This document shows positions 54,687-64,000 of a stretch of 64,000 bases of DNA, piece by piece. The notes under the pieces were generated by a model, which saw nothing but the letters and a program-made list of their open reading frames with translations, had not been told where the DNA came from and ran no database searches. Numbering within the stretch: the stretch's first letter is position 1; each line of letters begins with the position of its first letter. Made by a program: the position numbers and the translations under genes. This stretch comes from Zelopaecilomyces penicillatus (taxonomy: Eukaryota > Ascomycota > Sordariomycetes > Hypocreales > Pseudodiploosporaceae): contig VCCP01000002.1 in the NCBI GenBank assembly GCA_005765155.1, positions 1,488,001-1,552,000 on the forward strand, given 5' to 3'.

Positions 54687-56154
54687 TTAATGACCAAAAC
54701 ATCGATCTCTTTCCACCGTAATTGTTCTGCCTTTTCCTGCTCGCATTGTTCTAATGTGCTTCTCCACTAATCCGGCGGTTTCCGTTGCCTCATGATAGGC
54801 AATTTGTTCCGAAGGCATGGCATCCTCATTTAGTTTCCAGCCATTCTTCAGCTGGAGGACAGTAATTTTGCCCCAGAACCCAGTCCAATCCACAAAATCA
54901 TGCTCAGAGTGCATCGTCAGAGCTTTAGCCCAGGACAAGCACCCTGTCAAATCAAGATATTCGAGGGCGTAGAGATTTTTGCTCAGGATCCGCAATACAA
55001 GCAGAGCTTCACTCCAATCATGATCCAATGAATGCGAATAGTAGCTAGTTCCACCATATGGTATAGTGCGTCCCTCAGGCGTAGTTACAGACGAGTAGAG
55101 GGCTCGGGGTGTTAGACATGGGTCAGGCCAGTAGGCAAGACTCAAATGAGTCACACTGGACATGTTTGACGACATTTTCAGAAGATGCTTCCAGGATACA
55201 TCTTTTGCAAAATGGGGATCCAACGCCAGTGAGAGGTGTGTAAGATTCGGGAGCAGACCTCGCGACAAACTCGGTAGATCCTCAATAGCATCCCAGGAGT
55301 CGTGAGGTACATCCTGGATGCTAGCATGTTTTGGAGGATAGAGCACGTCGCAAAGCTCTTTGAGTTTGATGGAGCGGCCAAGAGAGCCGGACAAGTCCAG
55401 GTAGCCTATTTGGGTATTGGACGAGGCATCTGCTTCAAGTTCTTCTTCCGCATAGATGTCCGGGTGTGGGAGGAGAATCAACCGTAGATCCGATACTGAA
55501 AGCCCATCCGAAGCTGCCATAGTAATCCACCGAATTAGGGCTGGCTTCAAGTGGTTCGGGATAAAGTACAGGTGGTACTGGTTGTACACTCGGTGGAATC
55601 CCCAGTCCATGGACATCTTCCTGAGGATTACATCAATAAGGCTCCCAGGCGCGGGCAAATAAAACCCTGGTATCGCATTGGCTAGATATCCAGAGCTCCA
55701 TCGCGATTCCTGACGTGTGCCACCACCTCCGTTCGCTATATTTGCACTTCCGGTAGTTAACCAGCTACGCGGAGGTGGCGGACCTGCGGGAAGTCGTCTG
55801 CCATTCTGATCAAATCTCTCTCTTAATCGGCGTCGTGGCGCGGGCGCTGGAGTTTCAGGGATCTGAAGGATCTCTCGGATAGCGGGCGGCACGCTCGGCG
55901 TATTTGTCGGATGCGGGCTCAAAGGTGAGGAAGCTGAAGATGAAAGCCGCAGATTTGCGAGAAGCTCATTGACACTTTTCGTCGATACTTTCTCTGAAGT
56001 CTAGTCAGCCCGTCGGAACCTGCCAGCCATCGCATGAAGCTCTGTATTTGATTCGATTGGATCGCTTACGAGCTGAGCTGGACGACGAGGCAAACGTCGG
56101 AGATGCCGTCGATGAAGGCGTGAAGAATTTGACGTGATGCCTTTTCTTAGGCAT
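54687..56154 (-). CDS. Protein of unknown function with Leu-rich segments
   Basis: Model (minus): exon 1 56,154-56,070, 76-bp intron (GTAAGC/CAG), exon 2 55,993-54,687; 463 aa starting MPKKRHHVKFF. The first 120 residues are basic and Pro/Ser-rich, with PAIREILQIPETPAPAPRRR and GPPPPRSW. From about 150, SLIDVILRKM, DLRLILLPHP, GYLDLSGSL, NLTHLSLALDP, SVTHLSLAYWPDPCLTPRAL and ALEYLDLTGCL repeat an LxxLxLS-like pattern at irregular spacing, as in leucine-rich repeat or F-box-like LRR folds. There is no catalytic motif, signal peptide or membrane segment. Proteins of this pattern occur in filamentous ascomycetes and I recall some being labelled tafazzin in databases; no acyltransferase HX4D motif supports that. 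Possibly a scaffold, judged from the repeats alone. Confidence 0.75.
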
Positions 56155-59100
56155 TCCAGTGTAATCTGCTTGCAGCAAGTTGGATTGCCGTTTGTGAAGT
56201 GACGGGATGGTGACTCGACTCTAGCTTCCAGCTTCGCCACCAATGAGGGGCAAAATTATGGACTCGCTTCCTCAGGGCCTAAGGCGCCACCTCTGAAGCC
56301 CTTACCATTGAAGTTAGCTTCCCACCAAGTTCTTGTTCACGACCACGAGCACCCACGGGCTTACCGTCATCGTTCTCCCCTAAGCTCGGGTTATTGTCAA
56401 AGACACCCACCAAAACAGCCCAATAATAAATTTGCCAAGGGCCTGATGCGACTGTAGGCAGTCATTGCAAATGAGTCAATGGATTTAAAACCCACATGTG
56501 ATCTCGGCCTTGTTACAGTTTGCATCTAGTCTTAACGCAAGAAGTTTAGTCACGAAAATCAGCCTTTTCACCAAGATATGACGTCTAGAAAGATGTGCTA
56601 TCTCTCGATTCAAATGCCCAATATGATCACACCTACTTGCCCAACCTGATTTTCTTTTAAAACCATACCAGAAATGTCCCTCGTTGTGCAATAATAGTTT
56701 AACTAGTAAAATCGACTCGGAACTCCAACAAAATATGGTCAATAACTTGTGCGTGTTACAGCCGAAAAGAGATGCGGGATGAGGGCAGCATCCGGTGTTT
56801 GTGTTTGCAGACAACTTTGTATTGGACACATGTCACGCATCTGAACCCAACGCGTTTGTTTCAGGAAAACAGAGTTCAGTGTGACTATATTTACGTAACT
56901 GAAGCTTCATTACCCAAACTGCGCGAAGCGAAAACATAGCATCTTCGGCTCTGCAGTTGCGAAGCCGATCTTGAGCAAGCACTCCGGTATCGCCCCTATT
57001 GAGTTGCCTTGCTGAATCAAAGATGTATGTTTGGCGTGAGCCTAAGCCATTTACTCTTCAAACACATGCTACCGGGCGTCTACACTGTATCACAAAATGC
57101 CGAATTCCAGACCACCTAGGTATCCCAAGGCTCAAGCTATGGTACAATTACGGCGAATAGGCTCTCGGAATGCAGATCAAGTGGGTGATGACCGCGTCAT
57201 AGAGATTCATGTCAACCAGCTGATTCCCCTTCCAGTCAAATATCCCGTTTGCATTTGACGAAGAGTATATGCATCATCGGATTGATTCCTGGGTAACAGC
57301 ATGATTGCCTTCTAGTGGGTAGTCATCCCATTCTCATCGGCAAAGTCAAACAACCCTTGGCGTACATATTCGACCAGGCAAACAAATTTCAGACTCCTTG
57401 ACAATAATATGTGCCCAAGAGTGGTAACTAGTGGACTATTCAATGTTATGAGTGTAACAACAATACTCAATACTCACAAGGCTATCCATAGACTGATGCA
57501 TCAAGCAACTTTGCCACCCAGTTGGACGTGACGACATATAACAGTGGACCAGGTTCATGTCACGGGGATGATGGTTAAGCACCTAGATAATAAGATAGTC
57601 AATTTCGTCATACTGGCCTGACAATTATGTGGGAGAGCGAAACTGGAAACCCCAATGTGGCAAGGTCAAGCGAGCGAGTTCGGAAATCAGGAGACAAAAA
57701 AGGGGTTGAGCGACGACCCATCCTTCAGTATGTCCCTAAACGTCGACCCAAGTTTCTGGAGGCCAGATCCATGCAGCATGCCTGATGCGGATTTCCCAAG
57801 GATTTGGTTCGGTGGTAATAAACCATGAACTTCTGAAACTCGGGTTACACCTGGGGTGGATAGAAACAGGCTGCTTCGTTTTGCCGCCGATGACCAAGAA
57901 ATAGTTCTCAACGGGTCTAGGCCGTTGGATGAACAGGCTTGCCCTTGAAAAGCCGATCGCGGGTCATGATTCATCGCCCAACTAGCCAATAGAATGCACA
58001 TCCAAATATCGGAAGTAAGTTATTCTCGTTCCCAAGAACCCTAGATAGCGCGCGTTTTCGGATAGATGAGAATAGCGTTTGACAAGTGAGTCGCCTCGAC
58101 AGTAAGCGGAAGCCTAACGGCGGAAAGTTGAAACCTTGGATTCGGCGAAGTAATATTTTCCACCATTGTTGGAAATGGATCATGCGGGTTGCAATGAAAA
58201 GGTGCCTGCTAACTTATTCTCTGACTCGTTGATGCCAACAGCGCGTCCAATGTCCTGTCAGTTCTCATCAATCCAGAGTTCGCTTGATGACATTCCCATT
58301 AGCCAGGAGCTATACAGTGTGTTTTATCTTATATTGCGGGATTACAGCGTCACGCTCTGGCTGTGGAGTGGTCTGCTGCAGTCTCACATTAATTGGAGTG
58401 TTCTAACAGTTTCCGTAATTATACCAATAACGGCGTATAACGGAAATACCGAGAAGTCTCCTTTGACAGCACTGATAATTTTTCGCCGCTGACTGTCTGC
58501 TTGCTCTGGTCCAACTACATGTTATGAGCTGAGGGTGCCAGATGCATGTCTACGGCAGGTTTCTGGAAGATTTGCGTCAAAATTCAGGTACTGGGGAGGA
58601 CTTTGTAGAGGCAGAAACCGACTTATTCGATCAAAAGAAAGAAGGGGAATATAACTTAAGAGAGGGCCTTCCTTTAGCGATATACGAACCGGTGCTACTC
58701 CCAAACATTTGCGCTGGAGAAGCGCATTTGACTGGCTTCCAACTTTCCATTTTCTTTCTTCGCGAATGAATTCGGAGCTAAAATCCCCCAATCAAGTTGT
58801 TGTAGAAAATTGCACCTCACCAGAAGTTACGTTGCATCATGCTTCGGACTGTGCCCGATGAGTAAAGATTTTAAGAACGGACTGCTGTCTCAGATCCTTT
58901 CGTGCCAGAGATACTGGGCGGGAAAATACTAAACTAACCTCAAAGCCCCTGACATCCCTACACTGACAAGGAGAGCTTTGATAGCACTTCTAGTCTCGGG
59001 GCGTCTGGTTCGGTGCTCACGTTTGGCGCATTGAAGGTGTGCGAGGGCAACAAAGCAGCCCTTGAGGCGATGGATCAGTCGTCTAGGTGAATAAAGAAAG

Positions 59101-60477
59101 CCTTCCTCGTGCCGCCGGGCGGTTGATGTAGAAGCACTGAGCAGGGACCCGATAGGAATGCCTGCGGGTTGCCGCTTTGTTGGAATTCTGCGGCATCCGC
59201 TGTCATTAGGCAGATGGGGACAGTGGCGACGGGATGGCTGGCGTCCCGTCCAAACGTGTCTCTGCTGGCACATGGTTCTCGACGGTCGGGAGCAGATCCG
59301 GTGCGCGTGCAAGACAGCATGTCGAGTGTGAGAGAGAGTGAAGTGAATTTGCGCAGACCAGTGATGGTGTAGCACAACATATGCACACATAGCCTGTAGA
59401 CTGTAATGTTTGATAGAAGCCTAGAAGTCAAGCTTGGCAGCCTTGAAAAAAGAGGGGTGAACGACGATGGCCTCGATGAGGCACTCGTCAAAGAAGGAGG
59501 GCGTCCATCTCTAATCTGTCTGTCCACCACCTTGTCTTTTGCTCCCTGCAACCTAGCACTGCCAGCATATATAAGGAAGAGTCTGAATTCCTAATGGGTG
59601 CATCGGGGCGTGAGGCTAAGAGGCAAGTAGTGGTTTGATGAGCTGGAGAGCTGGTGGGGGTGTTTAGAACTTGGAGGTGGGGGTGGAAAGCGGGTGAAGG
59701 CGCGAATGGCGGAAGGGGGATGAGGAAAGAAGCTTGACCGTGGTTACCTGTAAACGCCGATGTTCACCCCAAACAACCATCGGCAATTACTACCTGCACC
59801 CCGAATTGCATTGTATGGTTACTTACTACATCATGCCTGCCAATTCTACGGAGACGTGTAGACCAGTCTCCAGACATTTGGCAGGCACGAATCACGTACA
59901 ACGCGTTCTTGAATGAAGCCGATGCATACCTATTCGAGAACAGGAAATCTCCCAGTTGATTTCCTTCCACCCAACATAAAACGACAAAAGCCAACCATGC
60001 CAAGCAATGCGCCTTGCCTGCTGGCGTAATTACCTGTCCATAGCCGTATCGTGACCTCGACGAGACTTCGGGCCAGCATACGAAGTTTCCAGGCTAAAGC
60101 TTCTCCTACGTCCTACGCGTGAAGTCTGCTTCTGCATCCGAGCTTGGTCCGCCATCCTGACACAGTTGCGAACACCAGCTTTCCATGTCTTGGGTGTTCA
60201 CCCTATTGGACAGTGCAATCGGGAGCCTGAAATGAAGCCTGCAGACATGCACATGAAATGGATACTCGCATCTTGGCTTGCAGCGAGCATTTCAAGGGGA
60301 GAGGAGTCCCCAGCTCCAGTTCTGATCCGTGGCCGAGGTCAACCCAAACAGCTTGCAGTGCGGCCGGCCTTGCCTTGCATAGACTTCACGCCTACCATGG
60401 TTGAGTCTGGCGACCGGTGAGACGAGCAACCCGAGCGCTATGCGCAATCATATTAACTTGCTTCCGAGGCTCGGGTC

Positions 60478-60780
60478 TCAATGCGTGTTCTCGTACACAG
60501 GGTGCTCAACGCGCCGAACAGGCCTTGCAACTGTCTTCATAGACCCCCTTCTCGTTAACTGGCTGATGATGGCTGCCGAATCTGCCGCTGCCGCTGCAGC
60601 CTTGACACGAGACACACACGCCTGTTCGTGTCTCTCGTCTCCCCAACCTCCATCGGGATGATGATGTTGGCCTTCAATAATAATGAAAAGGAATTGCGCC
60701 TTTGGGTTCGCCATCTTCTTCACCCATGCCCTGGCTTCCGGGAAATCTGTCGTTTTGACTACCATCGGCTCCGCCGTCAT
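60478..60780 (-). CDS. Doubtful small protein
   Basis: A 100-codon frame from MTAEPMVVKTTDFPEARAWVKKMANP with balanced composition in its first half and an Ala-rich second half. No known motif. No promoter or splice evidence supports it, and an opposing open frame overlaps. Chance is the simplest explanation. Confidence 0.2.
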   Translation of the reverse strand: MTAEPMVVKTTDFPEARAWVKKMANPKAQFLFIIIEGQHHHPDGGWGDERHEQACVSRVKAAAAAADSAAIISQLTRRGSMKTVARPVRRVEHPVYENTH

Positions 60781-62369
60781 TATTCATTGAGTGAATTGAA
60801 AAGCCAGAAGCCCTCAAGTCGTGTTACCTGCTTGGCAGCTGTGACTTACACAAGCACCAACGCCAAATAATGCAAAACATCTCTACTTGCTTGCTGCACC
60901 GCTACCGGTCACGACACCGCGTACGCCATTCGATTTCAGGTCCTTGCTAACATCTACCGAGCGGAGACCCTTGAAGTTCGCCGATACGTCACCTCACACA
61001 AAGATCCGATCTTGCTGTGCTGGACTGATTACCCAAAATCGCACCCACCACCCTGTTGCAGTGTCGGATAAGTTCTCGTGGCAAGATTACCTTACGGCCT
61101 CTGCCAGCCACTAGTGGATCTGCGAGTGTGAGCGGAACACTTCACAGGCCCGGATTCGAACATCCCTGTCCGTATCAATCAAGAAATATCCCAGGCAGAT
61201 AGCTTTTGGTGCTTAGGATTACGCCCATATCTGGTTAATATTTCATAGTGTCGCCTTTGAGGTAGTTCTGACACCCCAGCTTGACTGCTTAAGAAAATTA
61301 GCTACTAAAAGCACCATTGTCTTCTGAGACGGACTCTAGCCTGGCAAAATATCACACTGGGAAATATAGCCAAGACATATCTTTCCTAACTCTAACTCAT
61401 GACTTTTCTCAGCTAAGTGTGGCGCTGACTTGATCTAGTATGCACCAGGCGGTCATTCCGTGTCGGTGGTGTATACATACATCCTAGTCAACAAGAAGTG
61501 GCGCCCATAGTTATTGGCTGCGTGACTATCCCTTTGTCTCATTGGAGATGCATTACAGTCTGCAGTCGAACTGTTTCTGGCCTGGGGAGTTAGCCATTTC
61601 TTTCTGGCACTCCCAATTCATCGGCTGACCAGAGAAAACAAACCCCTTCGCTCGGGTAGATGGTCTTGTCATTGGCCCCTCCTCCAAACCACATGAAATA
61701 GGCAATCACACATAAAGCCCACACAATAAAACGCAAGGCCTGATTTCTTATTCTTTCTCTTCGCTGGAAAACCGCGTGGCAAATTACCACCATACCCTCG
61801 ATAAGCCTACATGTGGTGTCGCCGAATGTCTAGTTTGCATATTGTCACAAAGACTAGGAATCCGGGGAGTGAAACCTTGCCTGGAAGTAATCTCACGTGT
61901 TGGAAAAGAGGGCTGCTTTGAGATTCTGGCTTGCAAGCAGTGGAACCTCACGGATGACAAAAGTCGGGGCTGTCGGTCTCTCAGATATTGTCGGCGTCTC
62001 TCAAGCCGCTGCACCCCTGATAAGATTCATGACAACCCTTCCAAGTACCACACATTTGAGATAATCGAAAACTTCCCGTGAATTTCTGCTATAGACTTGC
62101 GCCAAGATCACGCACAAGGAGTTTCTGGACATCTTTGGATCAACAAAAACCGAGTACTATCACGGCTGCCACACAGAAAACTATGAGGTGGGTTTTACTT
62201 ATCTTCAAACTCACGATTGATCTCAAGTGATGGGAAGCGCATTGGACATATGGTCGAGTTCTGTTGGATTTTCCCCTCGACTGCAATTCCAGTCTCAGAG
62301 CTAAACCTTCCATCACTTATGTGAACGAAAGAAAGGGAAGCCGTTTTTAAAATTTTCTTATTCTACATG

Positions 62370-62663
62370 CTATGACTCCTGCAATGCAGTCGTCCGTCCT
62401 TGGCACCGGCCTCTTTCCAACAAGCTCTTCATGTAACGGAATGTGTTAAATGTGGCGTCTTTGTGGGGGCGTCGTCGCCGGATAGCTGCATGCTTGATGC
62501 AATTGAGGGGTGAGATGTCCCAACAGGCGACAGGTCCAGAGGGAGCTCGGCTCACCCACTTTTCTTTGCCAACAAGGAAGTCATTAATGTATCTTTTGGG
62601 TTCTTCATAAGTCTTTCTATCAAAACTAGGCCATGGGGCCAAATGTGCCGGCTTTAGGCTCAT
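62370..62663 (-). CDS. Doubtful small protein
   Basis: A 97-codon frame starting MSLKPAHLAPWPSFDRKTYEEPKRY, with balanced composition. A second frame just upstream (62,931-62,722, minus) could be an earlier exon, but I find no convincing splice pair. No family recognised. Confidence 0.2.
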   Translation of the reverse strand: MSLKPAHLAPWPSFDRKTYEEPKRYINDFLVGKEKWVSRAPSGPVACWDISPLNCIKHAAIRRRRPHKDATFNTFRYMKSLLERGRCQGRTTALQES

Positions 62664-63149
62664 GTAATACCCATCTTATAGGGTGGTGGCCTGATGGCAA
62701 GTGCAAGCGTTGAAAAACAAGCTATCTTAGCCGCAGCAGAGCGGGTCGTCTCCCCGATATTGTGACGGGTCCATGTTGCCTGTTTGGCCGAAGTTGCGAG
62801 CAGTCTGGTGCAGTCCAGACATAGTCTACCGACTGGAACGGCTTCTTGCTTCTGGCTGTGATTGGGAAACGCTCCACCTTTGTTCGCCAGTGGCGGTTCT
62901 CAACAAGGTCACCACTGCCAGTCATGTCCACGGGTAGAGCTCACGGCCATGTGCGGTACAGGGTCACCATCACTGCTACAACCTCGACCTGTATGGTATT
63001 CACATCTCAATAAAAGAGGACCGGGGTTTCCTCAACTCTCCACAATTCTCATGCGTCTTCGGCCGCTGTCTCAAGTTCTGCACGACCAACTCCCGACGGC
63101 TGTCTCCGATTCAACGTCATATTCATAGTGCTCCCTTCAACTCTTTCCT

Positions 63150-64000
63150 TCCTTTAAATACCTACCAGTCTCTCATTTCTCTCCATAAGAACTGAATCAC
63201 GCTGTTTTTCGTGAACCCTACTACTAAAATTCACCATCAGTACTCTGTTGTGTTGCACCACCGCCACAAACTAACGACAAACCGACATCGCGTGTTGTTC
63301 ATAACCTTTCTTATCTGAAAACCTAAATTTGGGATTTTCTGTCTCAAACTTACGGGGCCTCTCTTCTTCTTTCAGTTCAAACGCTTTAGCTCAATCCCAC
63401 TCAAAGCGTCTCTACTGAGCTACACGCATGTCATACATGCAGGTGATCAAGGTTGACGCTATCTTCGCCGTCTCTGTCTTCAGCAACACTTGCTATCCTC
63501 GACTTTAAAAACACGAGAGGCATCCTTACGCCATCCTATGAAAAAAAGCAACTCAAGTAGCATAGAAAAATTGAGGTATGGATACAGAGTAATCTGCGAG
63601 CTCGGTAGCACTTTCAACACTTCAAACCTTCACGTTTTCTACGTCAAGCAATGCCTCGAAAAGCAGCACATTTGGTTGCTTTGGTTCAAACTTATTGATT
63701 ACTCTGCTTCAGAGAATTTCTGGAGCTACACTCTCAACCCACTAGCAGGTCATTCCATCGCTAATACTAGCCTCTATAGGGATATTCTCCTCCATCCTCT
63801 TACTACAAGCCCGATACAACTTGCACTAAACCTCAGTAACCGCGAACTGGCACCTTCAGATCTTATCTAAAGGCGTGTTGTATGGTTGTATCTTCTCCTT
63901 CTTCTTCCCCTCAAAGGAGAAAAAGTAGGTTTCTTTGATGGTTTGCTAGTGCTGCATATCACTTTGTATTTCTTCGGCGAATCGAGATCTCTTACAGAGG
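63150..64000 (+). promoter_or_regulatory. Probable promoter and leader of a gene to the right of the window
   Basis: TTTAAATA at about 63,155 is followed by 800 bp of C/T-rich sequence lacking long coding frames except a 126-codon one (63,490-63,870) that starts with a non-ATG codon and has no motif. This resembles the long leaders in front of other genes here. Inference only. Confidence 0.3.

Larger units (their letters stand above)
56155..64000. other. 7.8 kb right arm without a supportable gene
   Basis: The sequence is ordinary mixed composition, less repetitive than the left arm, with many stops in all frames and short open frames up to about 158 codons. I could not join any of them across plausible introns into a recognisable protein. 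There are no terminal repeats or transposase or reverse transcriptase motifs. A GTAATTAC copy lies at 60,026-60,033. Candidate frames worth checking are 60,478-60,780 (-) and 62,370-62,663 (-). From about 63,150 (TTTAAATA, then a CT-rich stretch) the sequence looks like the promoter and leader of a rightward gene beyond the window. Confidence 0.5.

Noticed and set aside
54687..56154. Tafazzin acyltransferase identity
   Set aside because: The HX4D acyltransferase motif is absent; Leu-rich segments dominate.
59570..59590. TATATAA box near 59,578
   Set aside because: No coding frame with a plausible start follows on either strand at a sensible distance.
61130..61190. GATTCGAAC word resembling a tRNA T-arm
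   Set aside because: No 5-bp T stem, anticodon arm or 7-bp acceptor stem could be folded around it on either strand.
56155..64000. Transposon remnant
   Set aside because: I looked for terminal repeats, reverse transcriptase or transposase motifs and strong AT bias from repeat-induced point mutation, and saw none convincing by eye.
1..64000. Secondary-metabolite cluster around the zinc-cluster regulator and the ABCC exporter
   Set aside because: The two are 33 kb apart, and the intervening genes are housekeeping or lipid genes. No polyketide synthase, peptide synthetase, terpene cyclase or tailoring oxidase is present.

Overview
The window is nuclear DNA of a filamentous ascomycete (Pezizomycotina, probably Sordariomycetes; Hypocreales is my best guess from protein style, not proven). 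The grounds are short GT-AG introns of about 50 to 150 bp, a Zn2Cys6 regulator with a fungal middle-homology region, a fungal-type SLATT protein, a Spo7 homologue, long pyrimidine-rich leaders and many microsatellites. There are no operons, bacterial signals, CRISPR arrays, rRNA genes or intact transposons.

Layout. 1-13,557 is a 13.5 kb stretch with no recognisable gene. It is rich in simple repeats and carries a strikingly repeated palindrome, GTAATTAC. 13,558-15,866 (+) is a Zn2Cys6 transcription factor, probably with a long leader inside that stretch. 19,482-22,565 (+) is an RBR (RING-IBR-RING) E3 ubiquitin ligase. 23,897-27,448 (+) is a 1,183-residue DUF676/ROG1-type serine lipase. 28,050-28,654 (+) is a small DUF427 protein. 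29,118-30,876 (-) is a mitochondrial Cld1/ABHD5-type hydrolase, divergent from SPO7 at 31,882-33,180 (+). 34,175-34,855 (+) is a GNAT acetyltransferase. 35,207-36,778 (-) is a type II membrane glycosyltransferase-like protein. 37,675-38,499 (-) is a fungal SLATT two-transmembrane protein. 39,105-40,277 (-) is an orphan gene. 40,690-42,816 (+) is TRM1. 43,369-45,138 (+) is a diacylglycerol/sphingoid-kinase-like protein. 45,232-47,744 (-) is an ABC-F ATPase, divergent from a 15-exon ABCC transporter at 48,945-54,581 (+). 54,687-56,154 (-) is a conserved-looking protein of unknown role. 56,155-64,000 has no gene I can support.

How the genes relate. Most are independent housekeeping or signalling genes. 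Four neighbours act on lipids: the DUF676 lipase, the Cld1-like cardiolipin deacylase, Spo7 (Nem1-Spo7 controls phosphatidate phosphatase) and the lipid-kinase-like protein, within about 21 kb. Two ABC proteins, one soluble and translation-related and one membrane exporter, share a 1.2 kb divergent promoter. Nothing here looks like a secondary-metabolite cluster: there is no synthase.

All splice sites were assigned by eye from GT/AG signals, frame continuity and family motifs. Every multi-exon model given sums to a whole number of codons. Transcript data would settle the weaker junctions, which are flagged.
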